Shown piece after piece: positions 27,049 to 36,378 of a DNA stretch of 64,000 nucleotides. The stretch's first letter is position 1. The number at the start of each line of letters is the position of its first letter. The DNA lies in the NCBI RefSeq assembly GCF_001952075.1, contig NZ_LXYU01000003.1, forward strand, positions 310,001-374,000, in the 5' to 3' direction. The DNA is from Ditibartonella apis (lineage in GTDB: Bacteria; Pseudomonadota; Alphaproteobacteria; Rhizobiales; Rhizobiaceae). A program made the translations under genes and the position numbers. The notes beneath the pieces are model-generated. The model was not told where the DNA came from and searched no databases. It saw nothing but the letters and a program-made list of their open reading frames with translations.

Positions 27049-28665
27049 ATGTCGCTTCTTGATGTTCAAAATCTTTCTGTTTCCTATTTTGATAACGGAC
27101 GTTGGAACGAGGTAACGCACAATGTTTCGTTCAGCCTCGAAAATGGTGAGGCCTTGGCACTCGTTGGCGAATCCGGTTCCGGAAAAACCACAACGGCGCA
27201 AGCAATACTCGGACTCTTGCAAGAAAATGCACGCATTGAAAATGGCAAAATTTTTCTGAACGGAGAAGATCTCGGACGCTTTTCAAAATCCCGTCTTCAA
27301 GCTTTACGTGGGAAAGTTATGAGCCTTATTCCGCAGGATCCGTCTTCTTCGCTCGACCCGTTGATGAAGATAGGCAAGCAGATCGGCGAAATTTTTCGCA
27401 TTCATAAAGCTTGCCCGCCTTATCTTATAAAGTCGCGCGTGGTTGAACTTTTAAGCGAAGTCGGGCTTGATGAACCGGAACGGCGTGCAGAACAATATCC
27501 GCATGAATTGTCTGGTGGAATGCGGCAACGTGTTTTAATTGCTATAGCAATTGCACTAAAACCCCAACTCATTATTGCTGATGAACCCACTTCGGCACTT
27601 GATGTCACCGTGCAGAAACGTATTCTCGACCTTATCGATGATATCCGTGTCAATTCCGGTGCATCACTTCTCATCGTCACGCACGATCTTGGCGTGGCAT
27701 CCGACCGGGCTGATAAAATTGTTGTTATGAAAAGTGGCCGTGTTGAAGAAGCAGGTGAAAGCCAGATTGTCCTGTCATCGCCGAAAGCCGATTACACAAA
27801 AAAGCTGGTCGCCAATGACCCATCTTTGACGCTTGTTCCGGCACATCCTAAAAAAACAAACAATGACAAAACCATCGTCGAAGTTAAAAACCTTGTAATC
27901 GAATATCCGGGTAAACAATCATTCCGCGCAGTGGAAAATTTATCTTTCAGCGTAAAACGCGGCACGACACACGCAATTGTTGGTGAATCCGGTTCAGGTA
28001 AAACCAGCACAATTCGCGCGCTTTGTGGCTTTATCAAACCGGCAAGCGGGACGATTACAATTGACGGAAGCGATATGGTTCATCTTAAAGGTGAGGAACT
28101 GCGCCATTTCCGCCGCCGTATCCAGCTTGTCTCGCAAAACCCGTTCGGCTCGCTTGACCCGCATTATACGATTGGCAAAATTATCGAAGAACCTTTGCTG
28201 AACTATCCCCATGAGGATAAGTCGAAGAGGCGCGCCCGCGTTATGGAGCTTCTTGATCAGGTGGAATTGCCAAAAAGCGTATTTGACAGACTACCAAGGG
28301 CGCTTTCCGGCGGGCAACGCCAACGTGTGTCCATTGCCCGTGCGTTGGTTCTTAATCCCGATATTGTCGTTCTTGATGAAGCAGTGTCTGCATTGGATGT
28401 CACCGTGCAAGCACAAATATTGTCGCTTCTCGACCGGTTGCAGCGGGAACATACATTGACTTATGTTTTTGTCAGTCACGATTTGTCGGTTGTTCGCCAG
28501 ATATCCGACAGCGTGACAGTGCTTCAACATGGCCGCGAGATTGAAAGCGGTGATGTGGAAGAGATATTTGTGCGCCCCCGCGAACCCTATACGAGAGATC
28601 TGATTGCCGCAATTCCGGGCAAGAAAAATGCGCTCCATCAATCTCTTCTCGCAGCACAATTATAA
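27049..28665 (+). CDS. Double ATP-binding protein of peptide ABC transporter
   Basis: One 538-residue polypeptide joins two ABC ATPase domains, replacing separate DppD and DppF. Domain 1 (about residues 5-260) has Walker A GESGSGKTT, signature LSGGMRQR and Walker B LIIADEP. Domain 2 (about 270-520) has GESGSGKTS, signature LSGGQRQR and VVLDEA. The DppD/DppF-type C-terminal oligopeptide segments (e.g. PREPYTRDLIAAIPG) are present after the second domain. Such fusions are frequent in alphaproteobacteria (YejF, GsiA types). The ATG at 27049 is two bases past the DppC-type stop, with GGGCAGG upstream. The frame opens earlier, inside that gene, but the earlier starts are not credible. Confidence 0.92.
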   Translation: MSLLDVQNLSVSYFDNGRWNEVTHNVSFSLENGEALALVGESGSGKTTTAQAILGLLQENARIENGKIFLNGEDLGRFSKSRLQALRGKVMSLIPQDPSSSLDPLMKIGKQIGEIFRIHKACPPYLIKSRVVELLSEVGLDEPERRAEQYPHELSGGMRQRVLIAIAIALKPQLIIADEPTSALDVTVQKRILDLIDDIRVNSGASLLIVTHDLGVASDRADKIVVMKSGRVEEAGESQIVLSSPKADYTKKLVANDPSLTLVPAHPKKTNNDKTIVEVKNLVIEYPGKQSFRAVENLSFSVKRGTTHAIVGESGSGKTSTIRALCGFIKPASGTITIDGSDMVHLKGEELRHFRRRIQLVSQNPFGSLDPHYTIGKIIEEPLLNYPHEDKSKRRARVMELLDQVELPKSVFDRLPRALSGGQRQRVSIARALVLNPDIVVLDEAVSALDVTVQAQILSLLDRLQREHTLTYVFVSHDLSVVRQISDSVTVLQHGREIESGDVEEIFVRPREPYTRDLIAAIPGKKNALHQSLLAAQL

Positions 28666-29658
28666 TCGGCTTTTTGATGCAGATAATGATCGCCGCATTT
28701 AATAACAAATGAGCGGCTTTCGGATCAAAAACCGAAAAGCTTTTTTCTGAAATAAAAGCCGGCGTTGAAAAAAACGCTGTCCTGCCGGAAGGTATGCGGG
28801 CTTTCAATCCGGTTATTTTCATCCCGTCGCCAAAAACTTTATCTTTATCAAATAAGCTTTTAAAAAAATCGCTTTTACGCGCATTCTCCGTTTTTATTTA
28901 GCAGTCGGTTGAATGAAAATCAGTCGGTCGGGGTAGGGGAAAATTTTTGAAAAATGGGGTTAGGGTGCGCCGCATAAAATGAGAAGATTAAGTGCTGTAT
29001 CCGGTCTTTCGGTTTTAAGATTAGGTTCGTCGTAAAATCATGAAGGTACAACACAAACGCGAAACATCATCTTTCTTCAGAGAGTTTCAGGCGATTTAAC
29101 AATCGGCAAAATTCTTGGAAACAAATTTTCCGGTTCGCAAAAAAATGTCTTGAGCCTCACGCAAAGGAAAAGCGGATTAATGGAAATTCTCCTTTGTTAT
29201 CCATCTACGAGGCAAGAATTATGAAAATGATTCAAGCAAATTAGCTAACTGTTTGAAATAAATAAAGTTTTATAAAAATACGACAGTTAAAATGTAAGGT
29301 AGAAAGCCAACAATACCGGAATAAAATAGTAGGTTTCGAAAGTTTTTGACAAAAAAATTGCCTGATCGACTACGTTTTCAGGCTCATTTTTTAATATGAA
29401 ATCCAAAACTTTTGTTGAAAATATCGCAGTTGTGACTGTATGCCATTTGAAATGAATAGCGTTAAGCGTTATAAAACAGATATCAGATTACGCTGTTCGC
29501 TAGACGTATAATTCGTATGATGATGGAAAGTAATATAGCTAAAACGTTGTGTAAGCTTGCGCTGGGGGTGTTAGTGCGCGAACCCTTTGCGGCGTTGAAG
29601 ATATTTTACATTTTTTTCTCTGCCTTCGGGTGTTTTAGTCGTGTAAGGAAATTTTTCA
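28666..29658. other. Long non-coding gap before sodC
   Basis: About 990 bp without a credible gene; no clear terminator was found right after the transporter operon. A short plus-strand frame at 29517-29741 overlaps the start of sodC in another frame and has no family likeness. The sodC promoter probably lies in 29300-29650, an AT-rich part. Confidence 0.4.
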
Positions 29659-30234
29659 ATGAAAAGATGTATGTCTGTCTTGGCTCTGTCATTGCCATTG
29701 ACAGCTTTCGCGCTATCGACGGCTGCTTTTGCTGCAAGTAGCGAAAAGGCTTCCCCCCAAGAACCGCAATCTTTATCGGTCGAGATTTACAGAGCCACAG
29801 AAAACGGGCTTGGTCATCAAATAGGTCAAATCACAATTACCGAAAATCGCTATGGTCTGGTGTTTACTCCCGATCTTAAAGAATTGAAGCCGGGGCTTTA
29901 CGGTTTCCACGTTCACACCAATCCGGATTGTGGACTGGGCGAGAAAGACGGCAAAGTTGTTGTTGCCGGTTTGGCCGGCGGGCATCTGGATCCTCAAAAG
30001 ACCGAACATCACTCCGCACCTTGGGATGACAGCGGGCATCTTGGGGATTTGCCGCCACTTTATGTTGACGAAAAAGGCGATGCCAAATTGCCGGTTCTCG
30101 CACCAAAGTTGAAAAAACTTTCGGATGTGCGTGGGCATTCATTGATGATCCATGTCGGCCACGACAATTATGCCGATCAGCCGGAACCAATGGGTGGTGG
30201 CGGCGCCCGTTTCGCTTGTGGTGTTATCCGCTAA
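29659..30234 (+). CDS. sodC: Periplasmic Cu/Zn superoxide dismutase
   Basis: Converts superoxide to hydrogen peroxide and oxygen in the periplasm and protects against external oxidants such as those of host defence. The 191 residues start with a signal peptide (MKRCMSVLALSLPLTAFALS, cut near AAFA/ASS). The active site is complete: first copper ligands in YGFHVHTNPDCG, then GGHLDPQKTEHHSAPW with bridging and zinc histidines, DDSGHLGDLPPL with zinc ligand Asp or His, and the last copper ligand in SLMIHVGHDNY. The two conserved Cys (NPDCG and FACGVIR) can form the structural disulfide. The length fits bacterial SodC. Monocistronic with a terminator 13 bp after the stop. Confidence 0.96.
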   Translation: MKRCMSVLALSLPLTAFALSTAAFAASSEKASPQEPQSLSVEIYRATENGLGHQIGQITITENRYGLVFTPDLKELKPGLYGFHVHTNPDCGLGEKDGKVVVAGLAGGHLDPQKTEHHSAPWDDSGHLGDLPPLYVDEKGDAKLPVLAPKLKKLSDVRGHSLMIHVGHDNYADQPEPMGGGGARFACGVIR

Positions 30235-30246
30235 TTTTAACTATCC

Positions 30247-30274
30247 AAAAGGCTCCTGATAATGGAGCCTTTTT
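30247..30274 (+). terminator. Rho-independent terminator after sodC
   Basis: Stem AAAAGGCTCC / GGAGCCTTTT with a seven-base loop and T-run, right behind the sodC stop. Beyond it to 30853 (about 580 bp) I see no gene, only an AT-rich stretch near 30600-30670. Confidence 0.9.
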
Positions 30275-30853
30275 GTTTATTCTAGGCGGCATTGTCTGAT
30301 AGCAGCAGTTTTTGAAAAAATGCCGCGCACGAAGTTGCTCTTTTTTCTTTACCCCATTCTCTCACAGCTATCTTCCCTGTTATCATTGGAATGGTTGTGA
30401 CTGGACAACTTGCGCCATCATCGCGCTTTTTCACGATGATTTTGAATTTTTCTATTAAATGACCGGTGCACCGGAAAACGGTTTTCGGCACTTCGTTTCC
30501 AATTTTTCTATATTTTCTTTCGCTTCGAACAGGGTAGAGAAGGCCATTCTTCTCGTAGTTAAAATTTTTCGGCAAAGAAGCGACGTTGAAATGTGTTTTT
30601 CCGCCGTCTTTATAAACGGTTTTTTAGAAAAATTTTTACAAAAGTTTTTTAAAATTCTGTTTTTAAAGTTACGCCGTTTTGACTTTTCCTGTTTGGCCTC
30701 GAAAAGCTTAGCTGTTGCCAACGATAATCTCGTTTGGAACATATTTTGCCGCTTCCCGTTTAGATAGCAAACCTGCAATCGACGATTGCCACTCCACAAA
30801 TATCCTATGTGGCGAAACAAGTTAGCGCGAAATACAACCGAGAAAGGGAAACA

Positions 30854-31918
30854 ATGGGCGTTTTTATGGGACGTGATCTATTTTCTGCGCCCACGCAATT
30901 GCGTGAGCTACGTGAGCGCGCCGGTTTGTCATTGGAAGAATTGGCAAAAAGCCTCGGGCTACAAAGTGCCGAAGAGCTTGAGGAGTATGAAGATGAAGAA
31001 AAAGAGTCAATCGATTACTTTTCCACCGCACTTACAGAAAAAATGGCTCGCATTCTCATCGGCCTCGGTAAACCGGCTATTCGTTCGGATGAAGTCTGGG
31101 CCTTGTCTATGCCGGACGCGCGCACAAAGTTACTTGCCAATCGCAAGGAAGCTTACAATGAAAGCGTGACCGTGCGTATTCCACCGGAAATAGTAACCGG
31201 CCAATTGGCGGCCAATATTATGGAATTGGCGGCTGAAAATGCGGAATCTACCGGAAAGTCGACGGCTTCAAAAAAGCGGAACGGAAAAACGGCTAAATCT
31301 TGCCCCAAGAACCGCCGAAAAAATGGCGACAATGCCGATAGTCCGAAGAGTGACAGGAAGCCGAATGAACAACAAAAATTCAGCCAGTCGAAAGAAAATG
31401 CTATGAAAACACATTACCAACCGCTTGTTGTCGATGCGCGGTTCGAGGCTGTAAACGACAGCCGTTTCAACAATGTTGAAGACAACCTTGTAGATTTCGA
31501 ACAAAACCGCATTTTGCCGGTTTATGGACAGACGGTTGCCGGTGAACATGGAGAGTTCGACCTTGACGGAAATATACTATACGAGGTTGCGTGCCCACCA
31601 CAACTCAACCATGCGGTTAACGCTTATGCTTTGGAAGTATCGGGCGAAACCATGTGGCCACGGTATCAAGATGGAGAGATCGTCTATTGCGACCCGACAC
31701 ACCGCGTGAAAAAAGGTGATTTTGTGGTGGCACAAGTTATTGCAGATGATCATTCGGCGGCACCGAAAGCATTTGTAAAAATGTTCTCTCACCATACAGA
31801 TAAAGAACTGGTACTCGAGCAATTCAACCCGCCAAGAAAACTCGTTTTTCCACATGAGAAAGTGTTATCCGTTCACACAATTACTTTCTCGGGCACAGCC
31901 TCGGCTGAAGTCCTTTAG
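30854..31918 (+). CDS. XRE-type regulator with S24 (LexA-like) C-terminal domain
   Basis: 354-residue DNA-binding regulator. An N-terminal helix-turn-helix of the XRE type (LRELRERAGLSLEELAKSLG, about residues 15-40) leads into a Lys/Asn-rich, probably unstructured linker near residues 135-185. The C-terminal S24 domain (about 215-350) has the expected VYGQTVAGEHGEFDLDG, ALEVSGETMWPRYQDGEIVY and GDFVVAQV, and the general-base Lys in FVKMFSHH. The catalytic Ser of the SG-x-SM motif is Thr here (SGETM), which should weaken or abolish self-cleavage. GAAAGGGAAACA precedes the ATG at 30854; the upstream start at 30809 is less likely. Regulated genes unknown. Confidence 0.85.
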   Translation: MGVFMGRDLFSAPTQLRELRERAGLSLEELAKSLGLQSAEELEEYEDEEKESIDYFSTALTEKMARILIGLGKPAIRSDEVWALSMPDARTKLLANRKEAYNESVTVRIPPEIVTGQLAANIMELAAENAESTGKSTASKKRNGKTAKSCPKNRRKNGDNADSPKSDRKPNEQQKFSQSKENAMKTHYQPLVVDARFEAVNDSRFNNVEDNLVDFEQNRILPVYGQTVAGEHGEFDLDGNILYEVACPPQLNHAVNAYALEVSGETMWPRYQDGEIVYCDPTHRVKKGDFVVAQVIADDHSAAPKAFVKMFSHHTDKELVLEQFNPPRKLVFPHEKVLSVHTITFSGTASAEVL

Positions 31919-32732
31919 TAGGCTTTGCATTAAAGAATTCCGAATAATTTTTCTCTACCAACTTTTCTCTCTTCTGTTTTTCTCCTTATGTATTCATTCA
32001 GGTTTGAATGCAGAAAAACAGGAGGGGGGATTTGTATCTTTTGACGGCGCTTTGCGGGGATTTTTAAGATATTATTCTAACTTATTGAAAGGAAATATTT
32101 TTTTAGTAAACTCTTAATTGACAAAATGATTCAGGTTTTATTATTAACTTGTTGTTAACCATAGAAATTAACTGTTTCTTAAAACTTTGTTTAAGCACTG
32201 TGGCGAAAGCTCCGATATCAAGGCCTTATCAGGAAAACCGGTTAAACAGGCCGACCGAGCCTGATGAGCAGAGACAAGCCTTGTTTTTACGCCATTTGTG
32301 ATCACAGATTTTTAATTTTTGGTGACAGGTTTGAGGTGGCAAAGGCTTTCTGATCTTTTGCGCACCGCATATTTTTTCGCTCAAAAGAGTTGTGATGAAT
32401 GAGGTTCAAACTTCATTCATCGCTGGCCGTTTTTTAAAAGTTTGAAGACCGTACTTTTGACGCTTGCGATGTTTACGGTGGAAGAACCAATGATGTAGTT
32501 GAGACAAAACCGGTCTAACCCCAAGCTGTTTTGATTTGGCAAAATACTGAAGGCGGAACGGGTTTTTGAAAACCATTTTTATCCATCATATTGTTCGCAA
32601 TGAACTGCCGATCCGGTCATCTTGACGAAAGACGTGCTCATTGTTTTAATAATGACGGTTTGTAAATTTTTTAAGCGAAATTGAAAATTTGCAGTTTTCT
32701 CGATTTTTCGATTTGCGTGGTGAAGCCATCTA
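31919..32732. other. Intergenic region, no gene recognised
   Basis: About 810 bp between the XRE/S24 gene and the convergent DUF924 gene. AT-rich near 32060-32190, no stable terminator seen. Short frames occur but without family likeness. Confidence 0.4.
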
Positions 32733-33284
32733 TCAGCTATCAATATCACTGTCATCGAGAAATGCTTGTTCATCCGGCTTTGTTTTGCGTCCAACAATTT
32801 TATTGCGTTGTGGAAAGCGACCGAAACGCTTGATAATGTTATGACGGATTTCCGCTTCAGTCAGTAAATCTTGATCATTAAGAGACTTGAACAATTCAAT
32901 ACTTTGTTCCTGATCGGAAAGCTTTTCGGAATGTTCAAAAGGCATATAAAAAAAACCTCGCAGGTCTTTTTCTATACGCTTGTCAGCGTTATTCTCGACA
33001 GCAAGCCGTGCAATCTTTAGCGCATCATGATCACTACAAAAAGCGCGGGGGTCATTGTGAAACATTTTGCGTGGAAACTGGTCGAAGATGAGGGCGAGAG
33101 CCAAAAGGCCTTCATCGGTTTTTTGCCATTCTCTCAATCGGCCTGAAAGTGCCGTTTGCCAAAGCCGGAAAAATTTTTCGTGAATATTTTTGCCAAAACT
33201 GTCGTCTTGACCGAACCATTTGTTTCGTCCGGCATCCAACCAGAACTCTATAACTTCGTTCGGTTCAATTTGCTGTGTACCCAT
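32733..33284 (-). CDS. DUF924 family protein
   Basis: 183-residue cytoplasmic protein of the DUF924 family, which has a tetratricopeptide-like all-helical fold; function unknown. Family elements run in order: EVIEFWLDAGRNKWFGQDDSF, LALALIFDQFPRKMFHNDPRAF, RGFFYMPFEHSEKLSDQEQS and ending region IIKRFGRFPQRNKIVGRK. The start at 33284 follows AGGGGGATACATGA, a good ribosome binding site. Convergent with the XRE/S24 gene and not in an operon. Confidence 0.92.
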   Translation of the reverse strand: MGTQQIEPNEVIEFWLDAGRNKWFGQDDSFGKNIHEKFFRLWQTALSGRLREWQKTDEGLLALALIFDQFPRKMFHNDPRAFCSDHDALKIARLAVENNADKRIEKDLRGFFYMPFEHSEKLSDQEQSIELFKSLNDQDLLTEAEIRHNIIKRFGRFPQRNKIVGRKTKPDEQAFLDDSDIDS

Positions 33285-34052
33285 TCATGTATCCCCCTGA
33301 ACATCGGGCATCCTCCAGAAGCTATATAATGCACGCGAATTCACCTGATGAAAAGAGAAAATAATAATAAACAAAGTTTGTTCTGGCGCATAAGATTTGA
33401 AATTCACAAATTATCAAAATAAAACATATATAAAAAATTGTAATAATTATAAAACACAACTTAAAGATGTGTTTTATATATTTAGCTATAAGTTAAACAT
33501 AATAAAAGAGTAAATTTATTGAGCAGTTAGACAACTAAAAATTAATTTAAATAGTGTTTAACTGTCGTCAAATCGTCTTTTCATGAAGCCGGTTTTTTAT
33601 GCGAATAACTAAACCACAAGTTTAACGCGGTGCAGAAAACAATCCTCGAATTTTCAGCCGAAGAGGAGGGGGCTTGCCGTCAGCCGGTTCGTTAGAGAAA
33701 TATCGGGTGGTTCAAATAAACAAAACAGCATCATTATCTCTTATGGATTTTGTTTGGAAAGTGCATAAGGCAATTCCGATGGAAATACTTGCAGAACCGG
33801 ATACACGACTATTTCCGTCGCCATAATCGTAAATGGTTGGCCTTTGCAGATTGTATAAACGTCATCATGAAACGGATGTTGTATTGCGATCACATGTTCG
33901 TGAACATAAAACGCATATGTGATTGGTATCCTGCTACCGCTTTTCCTAAGTGGAAACCAAGAGATGTTCAGATGTCAAAATCGGATGATCTCTATAAAAG
34001 CCGGATAGTCGGATCAGATGAGAGCTATCCGGAATAAAAAGGAGAGTTTAAA
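33285..34052. other. AT-rich intergenic region
   Basis: About 770 bp, with an AT-rich block at 33350-33570 (AAATTGTAATAATTATAAAA and similar). A 95-codon plus-strand frame at 33750-34037 is open but resembles no family and is Arg/Lys/Trp-rich, unlike a real gene here. The promoter of the following secreted-protein gene should be near 33950-34050. Confidence 0.4.
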
Positions 34053-34349
34053 ATGAAAAGATTAATGCTTGTCGCATCCGCTTTGCTGTTAGGTGTAAGC
34101 AGTGCTTTTGCTGCCAATGGTTTTGGTGATGGTAGCCGGGTTAACCAATATGTTCCAGGTCATTCTGCAAATGTTGCGAATGAACAGTTCAAAGGGAAAG
34201 ACAAGGCCTATTTCTATCGTGGCGATGGTTCGGTTGAAGACTCCTACTATCCGGGGCGTCATCTGAACTCTCCTGTTTCCCGGCATGGTGTGAGTGATCA
34301 GGAAATGCATAACTTTGGTGATGGTTCGCCAGTAAACAATAATATGTAA
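34053..34349 (+). CDS. Small secreted protein with repeated FGDGS motif
   Basis: 98 residues with a clear signal peptide (MKRLMLVASALLLGVSSAFA, cut before AN). The mature 78 residues are polar and rich in Asn, Gly, Ser, Tyr and His. The motif FGDGSxVN occurs twice, right after the cleavage site (NGFGDGSRVNQYV) and at the very end (HNFGDGSPVNNN), with YFYRGDGSVEDSYYPG between. No Cys and no known domain. GGAGAGTTTAAA before the ATG is a good ribosome binding site and a strong terminator follows, so it is likely expressed alone. Function unknown; periplasmic or exported. Confidence 0.8.
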   Translation: MKRLMLVASALLLGVSSAFAANGFGDGSRVNQYVPGHSANVANEQFKGKDKAYFYRGDGSVEDSYYPGRHLNSPVSRHGVSDQEMHNFGDGSPVNNNM

Positions 34350-34372
34350 TTTCATCATTGCTGCGATTCTTG

Positions 34373-34402
34373 AAAACCCGGAGGTTTCACCTCCGGGTTT
34401 TT
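34373..34402 (+). terminator. Rho-independent terminator after the small secreted protein
   Basis: A 12-bp perfect stem AAAACCCGGAGG / CCTCCGGGTTTT with a five-base loop and T-run. One of the strongest terminators in the window. Confidence 0.93.
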
Positions 34403-34472
34403 GTTTGCGATTTTTGATTATGGCTTTTAAAGTCGCATTCATAGAACCGGAAAAACGGGAGAAAATGGGATT

Positions 34473-35435
34473 ATGACAAAAGTTCTGGTATTGGGTGCAG
34501 GCGGGATCGGTGGCTATTTTGGCGGTCGCTTGGTAGAGGCGGGAAAAGATGTAACTTTTCTTGTACGTCCGAAACGGCAGAAAATACTTCTCGAACATGG
34601 ATTGCGTATTGAAAGTCCGGCCGGAAATTTGAAAACGCCGGTCAAAACTCTGACCAATGAAGAACTCGTAAACCGGGTTTTACAAGGTGAAACCTATGAT
34701 TATGTTTTTCTCACAGCAAAAGCCTATGATCTTGATAGTGCAATCAATTCAATCCGCCCGGCTATGGGCAAAGACACTGTTCTCGTTCCGGCACTCAATG
34801 GTCTTGCGCATATTGATCGACTGAATAAAGAGTTTGACAGGAAAAATGTGCTGGCGGGCTCGGTCATCATCCAGTCGACACTGACGCTAGACGGAATTGT
34901 TTTGCATTTGAATGATGATGCAATCGGGTTGTTCGGCTGCCAACAAGGGGGAAAGGACGAACGGGCAATTGTTTTTGCAAATCTTTTTGACGGTGCAAAA
35001 GGAGTGCAAGTGCATGCTGTTGAAAATGCAATGCAACGCATGTGGAATAAATGGGTTCGCCTTGCTACGCTCGCCGGAATGACATGCCTGATGCGTGCAA
35101 ATGTTGGCGAAATCAACCGTGCTCCGGGCGGGCAAGAAGCTATGACAGAATTTCTGGAAAAAAATAGCGAGATAGCGAAGGCGGCCGGTTTCCCTCTACA
35201 TGAGGGTGCAAGCAACGATATTGGCATTTTTTTCAAGGATAAACAGTCTTTGGCAACTGCATCTATGTTGCGCGATATTGAAGCCGGACACCAGACGGAA
35301 GGGGATCATATACTGGGTGATCTGTTAAATCGGGCCCGGCACTTCGGTATCAACCATCCGCTTCTTTCATTGGCTTACACAAATGTTAAAGCCTATGAAC
35401 AGCGGCGCCTTTCCGGTCGCGACAGGAAAAACTGA
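34473..35435 (+). CDS. panE: 2-Dehydropantoate 2-reductase (ketopantoate reductase)
   Basis: NADPH-dependent reduction of ketopantoate to pantoate, needed for coenzyme A. The 320 residues begin with the Rossmann dinucleotide motif VLGAGGIGGYFGGRLVEAGK and continue FLVRPKRQKILLEHGLRIES, then TYDYVFLTAKAYDLDSAI with the conserved Lys, LVPALNGLAH with conserved Asn, and SVDW-independent C-domain with RMWNKWVRLATLAGMTCLMR, in which Lys is the likely catalytic residue, and DIEAGHQTEGDHILGDLLNR late. A second PanE paralogue of unknown substrate is common in Rhizobiales, so the pantoate role is inferred. It has its own promoter region and no partners. Confidence 0.87.
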   Translation: MTKVLVLGAGGIGGYFGGRLVEAGKDVTFLVRPKRQKILLEHGLRIESPAGNLKTPVKTLTNEELVNRVLQGETYDYVFLTAKAYDLDSAINSIRPAMGKDTVLVPALNGLAHIDRLNKEFDRKNVLAGSVIIQSTLTLDGIVLHLNDDAIGLFGCQQGGKDERAIVFANLFDGAKGVQVHAVENAMQRMWNKWVRLATLAGMTCLMRANVGEINRAPGGQEAMTEFLEKNSEIAKAAGFPLHEGASNDIGIFFKDKQSLATASMLRDIEAGHQTEGDHILGDLLNRARHFGINHPLLSLAYTNVKAYEQRRLSGRDRKN

Positions 35436-35721
35436 TGCCGCGGTTCTCCGGGAGATAATGTCTAAACAGGCAAAAACCGGTTTCATGATTGTGTCCGTTT
35501 TTTAAGGCGAACGTACCATAAGCCGGTCGCGCGTAATATTATATCGTTTTTAACGAGCATCCGGCGTTGTGCGAAGCTTTTACGCACATTGTGTATTAAC
35601 GGGGACAAAACCTTGCATTCGTAACTCTTACGGGCGTTTACGAGGCTTAATCAAAGGGCAAGACAAACTGCCCGAAGTTTTAAACTTACGGCGCAATGAT
35701 TTTCCATCACATTCCCAACAA

Positions 35722-35752
35722 AAAAGAGCGGGCTTATAAAGCCCACTCTTTT
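35722..35752 (-). terminator. Terminator of the DUF2218 gene
   Basis: Stem AAAAGAG-C-GGGCTT / AAGCCC-A-CTCTTTT with one mismatch and a three-base loop. On the minus strand it ends in a U-run. It lies 40 bp after the DUF2218 stop. The interval 35436-35721 contains nothing else recognised. Confidence 0.8.
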
Positions 35753-35792
35753 GAAAAAGATCTACATTTATCCAATGATATGGCTTCGGAAA

Positions 35793-36095
35793 TCATGGCA
35801 ATGTTTCGCGGTGCCAGTCGATTGTCAGCTTTTCCTTGAATGCAAAACGCAAAATATGCTGATCGAAAATGCCCTCGGCTTTAATCGCTTCAAACTCGTT
35901 AGGCGACATAATTTGCACCACAAGTGAGGATTTTTCAGCAAACATGTCAATCGTGACATCGTCGGAGAAAGGAATATGGGCTTCTTTTTCAGAAGATGTC
36001 ATATCCGGAAATTTGTGACTCCAGTGTTTTGCAAGTTGTTGAAGATATTTACTGGCATTTTCTGTCTCGATAATTGCACGCGAGCGGATTGTCAT
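35793..36095 (-). CDS. DUF2218 family protein
   Basis: 100-residue small cytoplasmic protein of the DUF2218 family; function unknown, but in other Rhizobiales it lies next to siderophore or iron-related genes. Begins MTIRSRAIIETENASKYLQQ, followed by HWSHKFPDM, SSLVVQIMSPNEFEAIKAEG and the final HILRFAFKEKLTIDWHR. The start at 36095 follows GAAGGAAAATAAA. The longer frame of 105 residues uses an upstream start without a better site. It stands alone and has a terminator. Confidence 0.85.
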   Translation of the reverse strand: MTIRSRAIIETENASKYLQQLAKHWSHKFPDMTSSEKEAHIPFSDDVTIDMFAEKSSLVVQIMSPNEFEAIKAEGIFDQHILRFAFKEKLTIDWHRETLP

Positions 36096-36378
36096 TTTAT
36101 TTTCCTTCAAATTCGCTTGTCATTCCCCGTTACTATTAGATAGGTTTTATTTTTTGTATTAGCTATAGATTTTTTTAAAAATAACGACGCTTTTGTTTGT
36201 CAGGTTCTTTCACGTACGCTGATAATGAGTGAAGAAATCGACTATTCGTTGAGTGGCAATTCTCTTTACTGGAATTATCTTACTGCCTTGAACCGGCTGG
36301 CAGCCAACCATTTTTTGTCAACCGGTTTCAATCAAACTTACCGGAAGTCTTATCTTTTTATCGCGAGAAGAAATCCCT

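Noticed and set aside
29517-29741. 74-codon plus-strand frame upstream of sodC
   Set aside because: It overlaps the sodC signal peptide in another frame and resembles no protein.
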